64,000 nt of DNA. Source: Natronomonas gomsonensis (GTDB lineage: Archaea; Halobacteriota; Halobacteria; Halobacteriales; Haloarculaceae). Below the pieces are notes generated by a model, which saw nothing but the letters and a program-made list of their open reading frames with translations, made no database searches and was not told the origin of the DNA. The DNA lies in NCBI RefSeq assembly GCF_013391635.1, contig NZ_JACAWU010000002.1, positions 620,001 through 684,000 of the forward strand. Reading direction: 5' to 3'. Positions 25,944 through 34,269 of this stretch are shown here, piece after piece; the first letter of the stretch is position 1; each line of letters starts with the position of its first letter. The position numbers and the translations under genes were made by a program.

Positions 25944-27931
25944 GACTGGCCCCCTCTATCGTCGAAGACGCCCTCGTAGCCGTCGTCGTCGTACAGCACG
26001 TACGTCTCGTCGGTCGCGTGGACGACGTTCCTGTCGGCGAGTTCGGAATCGAGCCGGTTCTGAGAGACCGAGAACCACGTCTCTCGCGTTTCGAGCAGTC
26101 CGTCGCCGGTGATTACCGGGACAGTGTGGTCGGCCCACGACGACCGGACGACCAGATAGCCGGGTGGTGCGCTCAGGCCGTCGGCTTCGGTCCGGAGGCC
26201 GTCGTTCATCGGCGAGGGGAACGTCGCCGACTCGACGCTCCGGCGGGTGACGTAATCCGAGGTGGCGGGTGCCCGTCCGTGCCTCTCGAGGAACGCTGCG
26301 GTGTCGACGACGGCACCGTACTCCCCGTCGGTCATCTCCGATTGGGTGTCACGTTCCTCGAGGTACACCGCCCCGATGTCGTCGGCCGTCAGTTGGGTGA
26401 ACGCACCGGTCGTCCCCAGCGTGGCGACGAGGACGAGGCCGACGACCGCATACCGGCGGTGGCTCTGTGAGGTCCGGAGCGTGCGCGCGATGCCGATACC
26501 CAGCGGGAACAACACGAACGCCGTCAGCGTGAACACGAGCCGTTCGAGTTGCGGCACCTCGACGGGCAGCGGGAAGAAAAGCGGGACGGCGACGAAGGAG
26601 ACGACGAGGACTCCGGCGTAGCGGGCGTAGCGGTCAAGCGACGACAGACACTCGTACAGGCCGGCCAGCAGGACGCCGCCGAGGACGGAGTAGTAGATGC
26701 CGGTCGGCGTGACGAGCCACGTCAGCCCGCGGGCGACGCTGTCTGCGATGGGTACCGCGCCGTAGAAGAACGCCGACACGCCGTCCCCGACGGCGACCAA
26801 GCCGGTCGTCAGCGCGTAGGCGAAGCCGGCGATGCCGAAGAGGATGAGACTCGGCGAGTAGACGAGGTACGCCACGAGGACGGCGGCGCCGAACACCGCC
26901 GGGAACGCCCACCGAAGGCGGACGCGAACGTCGGCGAGGTCGGCCAGTTGGGGTACGTCGAGTCGACCGGCGACCGAGGCACCGGCTCGCGAGACGACCG
27001 CCACGCCGGCCAGCGGGACGAGCAACAGGACGTACGTGAGGTGGTGTATCGAGACGAGAACGAACACCATGCCGACCGAATACGTCACGTACCGTCGGAA
27101 GCGTCGCGTCGTCGTCGCGCCGGGTAGCGACACCATCGCGTACCCGACGACGACGACGAGGACGAACGCCAGCGCCTGCGGGAAGAAGTACAGCGCGTGG
27201 TAGGCGACGTACTCGAAGACGGTGACGCCGACCGCGGCCGCGAGTCCGAGTCGGCTGTCACCGAAGACGCGAGTGACGAGCAGATATGCGACCGGAACCA
27301 ACACCGCGAGAACGGCGATGCCGGTCAGGACGATTGCGTCGTAGGGAGCGAGGTCGCCGAACAGCGACACCGCCCCGACGAAGAAGTGAAAACCGGGGAA
27401 GTAGTCGTAGCCGTGCGGGAGCGCGGAGCCGTAACCAACCGAGAGCAGTCGATTGAGTCCGTCGACGTGGGCGAAGGTGTCGGTGCCGCCGAAGTAAAAG
27501 CCCGTAGTCAGATACTTCGTGTAGACGGGGACGACGAACAGCGTCGCCGCCGAAACGAGCGTCGGGCCAACGCCCCCGTCGCGACGAATCTGTTCGGCGA
27601 CGAGCAGGTATCCGAGGGGGAGAAATGCGAGAAGCGGAAGGAGGCGCTCGCCCGTCCAGGCGGTCGCGGCGATGGCGAGTGCCCCGCCGGCGACGACGAG
27701 TTTCGCCGTCCGATGTGAAGAAACAGCGGGTGTGCCGACTGGGTCTTCGGGGTCGACGCCGCGAGTGCCGAGGTAGACGCCGAGTCCGATGGCGGCGGCG
27801 GCGACGGCGAATCCAGTCCGAATCGCCGTCGGTAGGGCGATGACACCGAGGTAGCTCACGGCAGCGATGGCGGCCACGACCGCGACGAACAGGCCGACCG
27901 CAGCGAGGAGTACTCGGTCTCTGCCCGTCAT
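25940..27931 (-). CDS. Polytopic membrane protein, possible GT-C type glycosyltransferase
   Basis: About 663 residues with a dozen or more predicted membrane helices in the first 500 and a roughly 130-residue outer C-terminal domain. The first large loop carries YFGGTDTFAHVDGLNRLLS and HGYDYFPGFHFFVG; acidic residues there recall the catalytic loop of GT-C enzymes such as oligosaccharyl or mannosyl transferases, but I see no diagnostic WWDYG-type motif. The C-terminal part ends in strand-rich sequence (NRLDSELADRNVVHATDETY). The start is uncertain: ATG 27931 (MTGRDRVLLA) leads straight into the first helix; ATG 27964 would add 11 residues. Coupled to the GINT1-like gene by a 4-base overlap. 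Confidence 0.78.
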   Translation of the reverse strand: MTGRDRVLLAAVGLFVAVVAAIAAVSYLGVIALPTAIRTGFAVAAAAIGLGVYLGTRGVDPEDPVGTPAVSSHRTAKLVVAGGALAIAATAWTGERLLPLLAFLPLGYLLVAEQIRRDGGVGPTLVSAATLFVVPVYTKYLTTGFYFGGTDTFAHVDGLNRLLSVGYGSALPHGYDYFPGFHFFVGAVSLFGDLAPYDAIVLTGIAVLAVLVPVAYLLVTRVFGDSRLGLAAAVGVTVFEYVAYHALYFFPQALAFVLVVVVGYAMVSLPGATTTRRFRRYVTYSVGMVFVLVSIHHLTYVLLLVPLAGVAVVSRAGASVAGRLDVPQLADLADVRVRLRWAFPAVFGAAVLVAYLVYSPSLILFGIAGFAYALTTGLVAVGDGVSAFFYGAVPIADSVARGLTWLVTPTGIYYSVLGGVLLAGLYECLSSLDRYARYAGVLVVSFVAVPLFFPLPVEVPQLERLVFTLTAFVLFPLGIGIARTLRTSQSHRRYAVVGLVLVATLGTTGAFTQLTADDIGAVYLEERDTQSEMTDGEYGAVVDTAAFLERHGRAPATSDYVTRRSVESATFPSPMNDGLRTEADGLSAPPGYLVVRSSWADHTVPVITGDGLLETRETWFSVSQNRLDSELADRNVVHATDETYVLYDDDGYEGVFDDRGGQS

Positions 27932-28060
27932 CGACCAGCCGCAGTCGTGTCCGGTGGATGCCATCCGGCGTCGAGTGTGTTCGTCCTCACGGTTGACCGA
28001 AGCATGAACTGTCCGTCACAGGGCACCGCCAAAACACTACTGGAGGGCCGCGCCGACGGC

Positions 28061-28070
28061 GATTTTATAC
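28061..28070 (+). promoter_or_regulatory. TATA element of halocyanin gene
   Basis: GATTTTATAC centred 27 bases before ATG 28093, a leaderless promoter in the divergent gap with the polytopic membrane-protein gene. Confidence 0.6.
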
Positions 28071-28092
28071 GCTTGCCACGACATCGGAACGT

Positions 28093-28548
28093 ATGAACCG
28101 TTCACGCCGACGGCTGCTCCGTCGTCTCGGCGGGCTGTGTACCGTCGGCGCAGCAGCCGGAATCGCGGGATGTTCGAGTGACGATGGCGACGGCGCGACG
28201 CCCGACGGCGACGACCTCCCGACTGCGGTAACCGTCGACATGACCGACGACCTCAAGTTCGTCCCCGAAACCGTCGAAATCGCCGTCGATGGGACCGTCA
28301 CGTGGGAGAACGTCGGCGTCGTCGCCCACAGCGTGACGGCCTACGCCGACCGCATCCCCGCCGAGGCCGACTACTTCGCCAGCGGCGGCTTCGACGACGA
28401 GGCAGAGGCGAACCGGGCCTACCCCGAAGAGGGCAGTATCGGGCGCGAGGAATCCTACGCGTACACCTTCGAGACCTCGGGAACCTACGAGTACTACTGC
28501 ATCCCCCACGAATCGGGGAACATGGTCGGGACCGTCGTCGTCGAGTAA
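28093..28548 (+). CDS. Halocyanin-like blue copper lipoprotein
   Basis: Small type 1 copper protein of the plastocyanin fold acting as a membrane-attached electron carrier outside the cell. The 151 residues start with a twin-arginine signal (SRRRLLRRLGGL) and lipobox IAGC near Cys27. The copper ligands are visible: His in VAHSVTAY, then Cys, His and Met in YYCIPHESGNMVG. An acidic, Asp-rich linker follows the lipobox. A convergent hydrolase-like membrane protein ends 2 bases downstream. Its position in the glycan island does not explain an electron-transfer role. Confidence 0.9.
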   Translation: MNRSRRRLLRRLGGLCTVGAAAGIAGCSSDDGDGATPDGDDLPTAVTVDMTDDLKFVPETVEIAVDGTVTWENVGVVAHSVTAYADRIPAEADYFASGGFDDEAEANRAYPEEGSIGREESYAYTFETSGTYEYYCIPHESGNMVGTVVVE

Positions 28549-28549
28549 C

Positions 28550-29071
28550 TCACCACTCCGCCCGGAAGACGAAGTGATACGCACAGAGGAGTCCGAACCC
28601 AGCGGCGACGGCTACCTCCGCGAGGAACATCGGCGAGAATTCCGGATTGCCGAACACGGCGAGGGCATCGAGGATGCCGGTCGGTTCGTCGTACTCCGGT
28701 GCCGGGAGCAACGGCCACAGCAGGTAACTCAACTCGCCGTAGGAGCCCTCGTATATCGGGACCAACCCGTCGCCGACGAGATGCGTAACGTAGCCGATTG
28801 GGAAGGCGATACCTGCCTCTCGTCGGTCGTACTCGACGGCGACAACCCAGACGACCGCCGAGACGATGACGAGTGCGAACACCGAGTGTGCGAGCGACCG
28901 CCCGGAGGGGAGGACGGCCAGGCCCCACGCGAGCGGTTTGTCGACCAAATCCGGAAACTGGGAGCCGAAAAGCGCCGCAAGAATCGCCACCCGGTCAGCA
29001 CGCCGTATCGCCCACGGCCGGACGAGCAAGTATCCGACGTACCCTAACGCGAGATGTCCCCACGGCCACAT
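28550..29071 (-). CDS. YdjM/DUF457-type membrane-bound metal-dependent hydrolase family protein
   Basis: 173 residues with about four membrane helices. Family motifs are GHLALGYVGYLLV at the N-terminus, FGSQFPDLVDKPLAW, RSLAHSVFALV and YVTHLVGDGLVPI, giving conserved His and Asp residues arranged as in the LexA-regulated YdjM-like putative hydrolases. Substrate is unknown. A TATA-like GTTTTATCGA (29090-29099 region) is at leaderless distance from ATG 29071, and it is divergent from the next small membrane-protein gene. Confidence 0.85.
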   Translation of the reverse strand: MWPWGHLALGYVGYLLVRPWAIRRADRVAILAALFGSQFPDLVDKPLAWGLAVLPSGRSLAHSVFALVIVSAVVWVVAVEYDRREAGIAFPIGYVTHLVGDGLVPIYEGSYGELSYLLWPLLPAPEYDEPTGILDALAVFGNPEFSPMFLAEVAVAAGFGLLCAYHFVFRAEW

Positions 29072-29164
29072 TACCGTCCGTACACCGGGTGTCGATAAAA
29101 CCTCGTCGTCGCCGGCATCTCGACCGCGGGAGGATTTATCGGGGCCGGCGACGAACGCCGGTTC

Positions 29165-29434
29165 GTGGCAACCTACGCACAGCGCCGGACGCTCCGATTG
29201 CTCGTCGGGTGGCTGTTGGTGTCGGTCGCCGGACTCGCGGCCGTAGACGCCTTCACGGTGTCACACTGGGTCGTCGTCTCGGTGCTCGGGGCACTCGTCG
29301 TCGTCCAGTGGACGGCACCGCTCTCGGTGCTTCCGGCGTGGCGTCGCCGACTCCGGTTGCCGCTCGTTTTCGCGTTCCTCGCGTTCCTCGCGGCAGTCGG
29401 CTACGACCTCTCCACCCAGGTCGGAACGCTGTAG
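29165..29434 (+). CDS. Small membrane protein, unknown function
   Basis: 89 residues starting at GTG 29165. GAGGATTTATCGG at 29130-29142 puts a TATA element 27 bases upstream, which supports both the gene and this start. Hydrophobic segments occur at about 12-28 (LLVGWLLVSVAGLAAV), 33-52 (VVVSVLGALVVVQWTAPL) and 65-80 (LVFAFLAFLAAVG), so three membrane helices are likely. I do not recognise the family. It converges on the following minus-strand gene with a 7-base gap. Confidence 0.65.
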   Translation: MATYAQRRTLRLLVGWLLVSVAGLAAVDAFTVSHWVVVSVLGALVVVQWTAPLSVLPAWRRRLRLPLVFAFLAFLAAVGYDLSTQVGTL

Positions 29435-29441
29435 AGCGGCT

Positions 29442-30224
29442 TTACCACCGCAACTCGACGGCACCCGAGCTGTCGGTGTTAGAGCGGACGGAATCGACGA
29501 CGACCGGGCGACCGAATTCGCGAGCGAAACCGACGGCCAGAAACGACGGAACTGGGTGGTCGATACGGTCGGCGTCCGGGAGGACACACGCCTCGAAGGA
29601 CACTGCCGCCTCGCCATCCTCGGCAGTGACCGCCACGCCGTCGACGAGTTCGAACCCGTTGTCGAGGGCGTCACCGAGACGTGACAGCGTCCGCTCGGGG
29701 TCGGTGGCGTCGGCAGGGGTCCGCGTTCGCCGGAAGCTACGGTAGAGGGGTTCGCCGGTCGGGGTGAACACGGCGTCGTCGGGGCCGACCGCGTCGTTGG
29801 CTTCCCAGTCCCGCTGTAACGGGTCGGCGCTGGTGGCTGGCACGACGAGACGGGCCGACGAGCGCCCGCTCGCAGGAATATACACCCGGTGTTCCGAGAG
29901 TCCGCGTTCGGCGACGACGTTCTCTGCGGCCGATGCGAAGGCCGTGTAGACGCTCTCGGTCACGGCCGGCGGGAGTTCCCGGCCGGAGACGAGCAGGTGA
30001 TTCAACAGGCCGGCGACGAGGACAGTTCCGGCCAGTGTCGCGAGGGTCGCCGTGAACCCGGCCGCGGCGACTGGGGCAGTGAACGACGCGGCGACGCCGG
30101 CGGCTCCGAGGCCAACGAGCAGCGCCGTCGGCACAGAAGGGCGGCGGACGACGCCGGGCGTGCCGAGCGCGTGACTCGACGCCTCGGCCCGACGGCGCCG
30201 GGGGGACGAGTCACCGCCGCTCAT
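29442..30224 (-). CDS. Haloarchaeal membrane-anchored protein, unknown function
   Basis: About 260 residues. After a short Arg-rich N-terminus two hydrophobic segments (ALLVGLGAAGVAASF and LATLAGTVLVAGLLNHLLV) form a helical hairpin. The remaining 170 residues are soluble, starting PPAVTESVYTAFASAAENVV and containing HRVYIPASGRSSARLVVPA. I recall similar haloarchaeal proteins but no function. The start is uncertain: ATG 30224 (MSGGDSS) is used, while the frame remains open with a GTG at 30317 whose extra residues are low complexity. It is divergent from the DUF1616 gene. Confidence 0.65.
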   Translation of the reverse strand: MSGGDSSPRRRRAEASSHALGTPGVVRRPSVPTALLVGLGAAGVAASFTAPVAAAGFTATLATLAGTVLVAGLLNHLLVSGRELPPAVTESVYTAFASAAENVVAERGLSEHRVYIPASGRSSARLVVPATSADPLQRDWEANDAVGPDDAVFTPTGEPLYRSFRRTRTPADATDPERTLSRLGDALDNGFELVDGVAVTAEDGEAAVSFEACVLPDADRIDHPVPSFLAVGFAREFGRPVVVDSVRSNTDSSGAVELRW

Positions 30225-30370
30225 AGGTTGACCCGCTCCGACGACGCTACTCGGCCCATGGCGGGACACCGGGCACGAATGCGGTCTGTGAGGCGCATCT
30301 GTCAGGGAAACCGACACCGGCCGGCGTCTTAACCTTGGCCGTCGGGTCGCAGTCCCGTCGGTCCCACCAG

Positions 30371-30381
30371 CGTGTTTTTGT
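30371..30381 (+). promoter_or_regulatory. TATA-like element of DUF1616 gene
   Basis: CGTGTTTTTGT centred about 27 bases before GTG 30405. It favours that GTG over an in-frame ATG at 30372, which lies inside the element. Confidence 0.5.
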
Positions 30382-30404
30382 ACTGCGGCGGAGAACCCGA
30401 CACC

Positions 30405-31352
30405 GTGTCACGTCCAGAGGGGACTCACAGGGACGGAACGGGCGGGAACGCAGACCTCGCCGCGGTCGTCGTCGCAGTCGCCGTCCTAGACCTGCTCGTC
30501 GCGCTTCAGGCCACTCCCGGGATAGTTCGAGCGGCTGTCGCGATTCCGATCCTCCTATTCGTACCCGGCTACGCCGTCGTCGCGGCACTGTTCCCCGAAG
30601 ACGACGGCCACGCCGACGACCGCCGTCACCTCGGGCTTCTCGGGCGACTCGTTCTCGCCGTCGGCGCGAGCGTCGGCGTCGTCGTAACAGTCGGTGTCGC
30701 CCTCGAATTTACTGTGTACGGCTTTCGGGCAGTTCCTGCTCTCGTCGGCATCAACGCGGTGACGGTACTCGCCCTCGGCGCCGCGTGGCGCCGACGACGG
30801 GCCACCGACGGTCGACAGTTCGGCGTTGCCGCCCCGGCAGCGTTCAGCCGAGTTCGCTCGATTCTCGTCGGCGACGGTCGAGTCGACGCTGCACTGTCGG
30901 TCGTCGTGGTGCTGTGTGTCCTCACGGCCGCCGGGGCGGTGTACGCCGCCCCCGGTTCGGTTGACGGGGGAAGCGAGGCGTATCTGTTGACCGAATCCGA
31001 CGGCGACCTCGTCGCCGACGACTACCCCCGCGAGTTGATAGTCGACGAACCGACGACGCTCCACCTCGCCGTCTCCGGGCCGGACGGGGCGTCGGAAGCC
31101 ACCGTCGTCGTCGCGTTACACGATGTCGACACGACCGGCGACGGAGCGACCGTAACGTCGTCGACGGAACTCGACCGATTCACAGTTTCGCTCGACGGCG
31201 ACACGACGGTTACCGAACACGAAGTCGTCCCGACCGTCGCCGGGGAGTTGCGGCTCACCTATCTGGTGTATTTCGGCTCGGCAGCCGCTGACCCACGGCC
31301 GGAGAACGCGGACAGGCAGGTACACCTGCAGGTGCGGGTCAGCGACGCCTGA
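30405..31352 (+). CDS. DUF1616 domain membrane protein
   Basis: 315 residues from GTG 30405. The first 150 residues hold four membrane helices, with PILLFVPGYAVVAALFPEDD, the segment I associate with DUF1616 proteins common in archaeal surface-glycan clusters. A fifth hydrophobic stretch (ALSVVVVLCVLTAAGAVY) precedes an extracellular beta-sandwich-like domain (ELIVDEPTTLHLAVSGPDG, STELDRFTVSLDGDTTVTEHE). The topology places the sandwich outside the cell. The gene faces the GT2 fusion gene, whose end is 1 base away. A role in glycan assembly or protein sorting is inferred from context only. Confidence 0.83.
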   Translation: MSRPEGTHRDGTGGNADLAAVVVAVAVLDLLVALQATPGIVRAAVAIPILLFVPGYAVVAALFPEDDGHADDRRHLGLLGRLVLAVGASVGVVVTVGVALEFTVYGFRAVPALVGINAVTVLALGAAWRRRRATDGRQFGVAAPAAFSRVRSILVGDGRVDAALSVVVVLCVLTAAGAVYAAPGSVDGGSEAYLLTESDGDLVADDYPRELIVDEPTTLHLAVSGPDGASEATVVVALHDVDTTGDGATVTSSTELDRFTVSLDGDTTVTEHEVVPTVAGELRLTYLVYFGSAAADPRPENADRQVHLQVRVSDA

Positions 31353-31353
31353 C

Positions 31354-33207
31354 CTATTCGCGTCGGTCCTGCCATCGTTCGTCGTCGAAGAAGGGGTGTG
31401 TGTTCAACACGTGCAGCAGCACCGACAGCGTCAACATGACGGCACCGACCGCAATCGAGATGCTCGCCACGACGACGAGGGGGATCGAGAGCTCCCCGGA
31501 GAGTTGGAGCTGCAACGACCACGCCGCCAGCAACGCACCGAGGAGGACCACCATCACCCCGGGGGCGCCGACCAACAGGATGGGATGGGACCGCTGGACG
31601 AAGTCGACGATGTTGTGGACCAGCCCGACACCGTGGGTCGCCGCACCCTCGGTGCTGCCGTGTTCGACGTCGTAGCGAATCGTCGTCCCGATTTCGTGGA
31701 AATCGAATCCCGCCTCGTTGACCGAATACAGGATGTCTGTACTCGCCCACATCCCGTTGCCGATGTCGGTCGAATCGACGACCGTTTCGACGGCGTCGGC
31801 GGTGTAGGAACGGAACCCGCTCTGTGTGTCTTGGACCTGTCGTGAGCGGCGCCATCGTCCCATCGTCACGTTCGTCAGCAGGTTGACGACGGCGAGGCCG
31901 ACAGACCGCACGAACGGAATGTCGGTGTCGCTGTCGGTCCCGTAGCGACTCGCAATGACGACGCCCGCACCGCTGTCGTCCTGGGTGGCGACCAGCCGTG
32001 GAATGTCGCCGGGGTCGTGTTGACCGTCGGCGTCGATGGTGACGAGGTGGGCCGCACCCCTGCGGTGGGCTTCCCGGAATATCGTCTTGAGGGCCCCGCC
32101 GTAGCCGCGGTTCCGGGGGTGGACGACGACGGCCGCACCGGCCTCGCGGGCGCGGTCGGCCGTCCCGTCGGTACTGCCGTCGTCGACGACGACCACCTCG
32201 TCGGCGAACCGTCTCGCCTCACTCACCACCGATCCGATACTTCCAGCCGCGTTGTACGCCGGTATGGCGACGAGGACGTGGGGTCTCCCCGGTGTGATGT
32301 CTGGGCGTTCCGGCACCGCATGAATCTCGAAGCCGTCCTCGGCGAACGCAGCAAGCGTCCGGTCGTAATCGATACGCGGACAGCCCTCGGGTTGGAAGAC
32401 GATTCCGGGATGGCCTGCCTCCCGGGCCGCCGCCGACAGCGCCGACTGGAGTGTCCGCCAACCGCTGTCCTCCTCGGGCGGGTCGACGACTCGAACGCCG
32501 AGCGTGTCGGCGATTTCCACCAGTTCCTCGGTCCCATAGCCGAACGGGGCGAGAAAGACGCCGAATCCACGCTTCCGTGCCTCCAGTATCGTCCGGTAGA
32601 CGCCGTCGTCGTCCTCGGCGCGGGCGATGATACCGATGGCCGGACGGTCGGTATCGGCGACAGCATCGAGACGGTCTGACTCCCCCGACGAGGAGATGTC
32701 GATTACTCGGATACCGTCCACGGAAGCCTGCGATGGGAGGGAGTGGCCATCCGACACCGTGACCGAAAGCGGCATGCGCTCTCCCGAGGGTGCTCGCCAC
32801 TCTGCACGCGTCTCGACTGTGGTCGACGACTGCGGTTCGACCGGTGTGACTTCGACGATTCGCGGCAACGACGGCTCGTCGTCACTGAGAAACGACACCG
32901 TCTCCTCCGGTACCGAAACGAGGTAGGTCACTGCTACCTCACCGTCGTCGGTGAGAGCGAGTGTTCCGTCGATGTGGCCGCCGCGGAACGCCGAACCGTC
33001 GGTGTTTCGTCCGTCTCCCTCACCGGCGCCAGCGGGGCGTCCGTCGGTCGGGAGTTCGTCCTCGAATCTGACGACGACCGGTTCCTCACGCTCCGAGCGG
33101 AACTCGAGTGTCACCGCTAGCTCGTTCTCACGCTTCGAATGGGTCTTCTCGACTCGGACGCCGTCGGTGGTAACCGTCCCGTACTTCGAGACACGGCTCA
33201 CTGGCAC
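31354..33207 (-). CDS. Membrane glycosyltransferase family 2 with extra N-terminal domains
   Basis: 617 residues from GTG 33207. Residues about 310-520 are a polyprenyl-phosphate sugar synthase-like GT2 domain: VLVAIPAYNAAGSIGSVVSE, VVVDDGSTDGTADRAREAG, RNRGYGGALKTIF and the catalytic TIDADGQHDP. Two C-terminal membrane helices (about 545-600) follow. Before the GT2 lies a beta-rich domain (about 1-130) and an alpha/beta domain (about 165-300; RPAIGIIARAEDDDGVYRTI, GFGVFLAPFGYG). These 300 residues are not part of ordinary dolichol-phosphate glucose or mannose synthases. The probable role is charging a lipid carrier with a sugar for the island's glycan. Confidence 0.85.
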   Translation of the reverse strand: MPVSRVSKYGTVTTDGVRVEKTHSKRENELAVTLEFRSEREEPVVVRFEDELPTDGRPAGAGEGDGRNTDGSAFRGGHIDGTLALTDDGEVAVTYLVSVPEETVSFLSDDEPSLPRIVEVTPVEPQSSTTVETRAEWRAPSGERMPLSVTVSDGHSLPSQASVDGIRVIDISSSGESDRLDAVADTDRPAIGIIARAEDDDGVYRTILEARKRGFGVFLAPFGYGTEELVEIADTLGVRVVDPPEEDSGWRTLQSALSAAAREAGHPGIVFQPEGCPRIDYDRTLAAFAEDGFEIHAVPERPDITPGRPHVLVAIPAYNAAGSIGSVVSEARRFADEVVVVDDGSTDGTADRAREAGAAVVVHPRNRGYGGALKTIFREAHRRGAAHLVTIDADGQHDPGDIPRLVATQDDSGAGVVIASRYGTDSDTDIPFVRSVGLAVVNLLTNVTMGRWRRSRQVQDTQSGFRSYTADAVETVVDSTDIGNGMWASTDILYSVNEAGFDFHEIGTTIRYDVEHGSTEGAATHGVGLVHNIVDFVQRSHPILLVGAPGVMVVLLGALLAAWSLQLQLSGELSIPLVVVASISIAVGAVMLTLSVLLHVLNTHPFFDDERWQDRRE

Positions 33208-33404
33208 TCACCGTGTCCGAAGGTCGAATATCCGACGGACGAACGTGTCTCGCTCATTTATTAACATCTCCATAACCACACTATCCCGAAGACGGCCTCG
33301 CCTCGGAGTTCCCCGCGCGTATCCCGTATTACTGGATAATGGGTATATACTGATAAAAGCATGTCGGAAATGTGTCCTTAATATGCCATGATTTGGACGA
33401 GCGG

Positions 33405-34127
33405 TCACTCCGTATCGACCACCCCGTGTCGGTCGCTGTCGTGGACTTCGAAGAACGTCGGATGGACCAGATACAGCGCACCGAAGGCGAACAGGGCCAT
33501 GCCGAGCGGTTCGTAGTGCATCGGAATCAGTTGCCGTGGCCGAAGGAACGACAGAACCGTCGGAACGGCGGGCAGAGCGGTGGTCCCGACGAGGAGCGCG
33601 AGTCCGTTCGTCGAGCGCTCGGTTCGGGCGAACAGTTCGTACAGCCAGTAGAATCCGACCCCGGCGAGGGCGTACGCCAACGCGAGGAAACCCCAGTACA
33701 ACACGCCCGGTTCGACGATGAGGTATCGGAGCGGCTCCGTCGCCAGCCGCGTGTCGACGTACGCCCCGTGAATCGGTTGGGTGAGCTTTATGGTCGTGAC
33801 GACGGCGTACGTCGACAGTCCGGCCAGCCAGTAGCGTGATTGTCGATGGAGGCTCCGACCCGTGTACGCCGAACAGAAGTACAGCCACGCGCCGACACTC
33901 GCGAATCCGACCGCTTGCCCGACGAGATACAGCGGGAGCATCAACGACTCCGACGGGGCGAGGAGAACGAGGGTCTGGACGACGGACCAGAGCCCCGTGG
34001 TCACCAGAAGCGCGCGAAGACCGATGGACGCTTCGTCGGTCGCGAGCCATCCGGCACGGTACACCGCGGCGAAACAGGCTGTCGCCGCGGCGCCGAAGGC
34101 GACCACGTATGTAGGGTGTGTAATCAC
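33405..34127 (-). CDS. Stand-alone 7TM sensor domain (histidine kinase N-terminus, kinase missing)
   Basis: 240 residues from GTG 34127, with seven membrane helices in the pattern of the N-terminal 7TM domain of haloarchaeal histidine kinases (TGLWSVVQTLVLLAPSESL, LPLYLVGQAVGFASVGAWLY, LGMALFAFGALYLVHPTFFE). In full-length relatives PAS and HisKA/HATPase domains follow; here a stop codon comes 15 residues after the last helix and the downstream 190 bases are AT-rich with no kinase. It is either a truncated kinase remnant or a sensor that works through a partner. TATTAAATA at 34154-34162 supports the start. Confidence 0.72.
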   Translation of the reverse strand: MITHPTYVVAFGAAATACFAAVYRAGWLATDEASIGLRALLVTTGLWSVVQTLVLLAPSESLMLPLYLVGQAVGFASVGAWLYFCSAYTGRSLHRQSRYWLAGLSTYAVVTTIKLTQPIHGAYVDTRLATEPLRYLIVEPGVLYWGFLALAYALAGVGFYWLYELFARTERSTNGLALLVGTTALPAVPTVLSFLRPRQLIPMHYEPLGMALFAFGALYLVHPTFFEVHDSDRHGVVDTE

Positions 34128-34152
34128 GTTCGTTACTAATATTAAAGCAGTT

Positions 34153-34248
34153 GTATTTAATAATATGGGCCATCACGCCCTCGGCATAATCGCGCGCCGG
34201 GACAGACCGCCGTCAGCGGAGGCCGCCGCCTCGCAGGGGTTTATACGG
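34153..34248. promoter_or_regulatory. Divergent promoters, 7TM gene and Gfo/Idh gene
   Basis: The minus-strand TATTAAATA (34154-34162) and plus-strand TTTATACGG (34240-34248) are each about 27-30 bases before their start codons (GTG 34127 and ATG 34270), so both genes are probably leaderless. Confidence 0.6.
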
Positions 34249-34269
34249 TCTACCGACGACCACCCCCCA

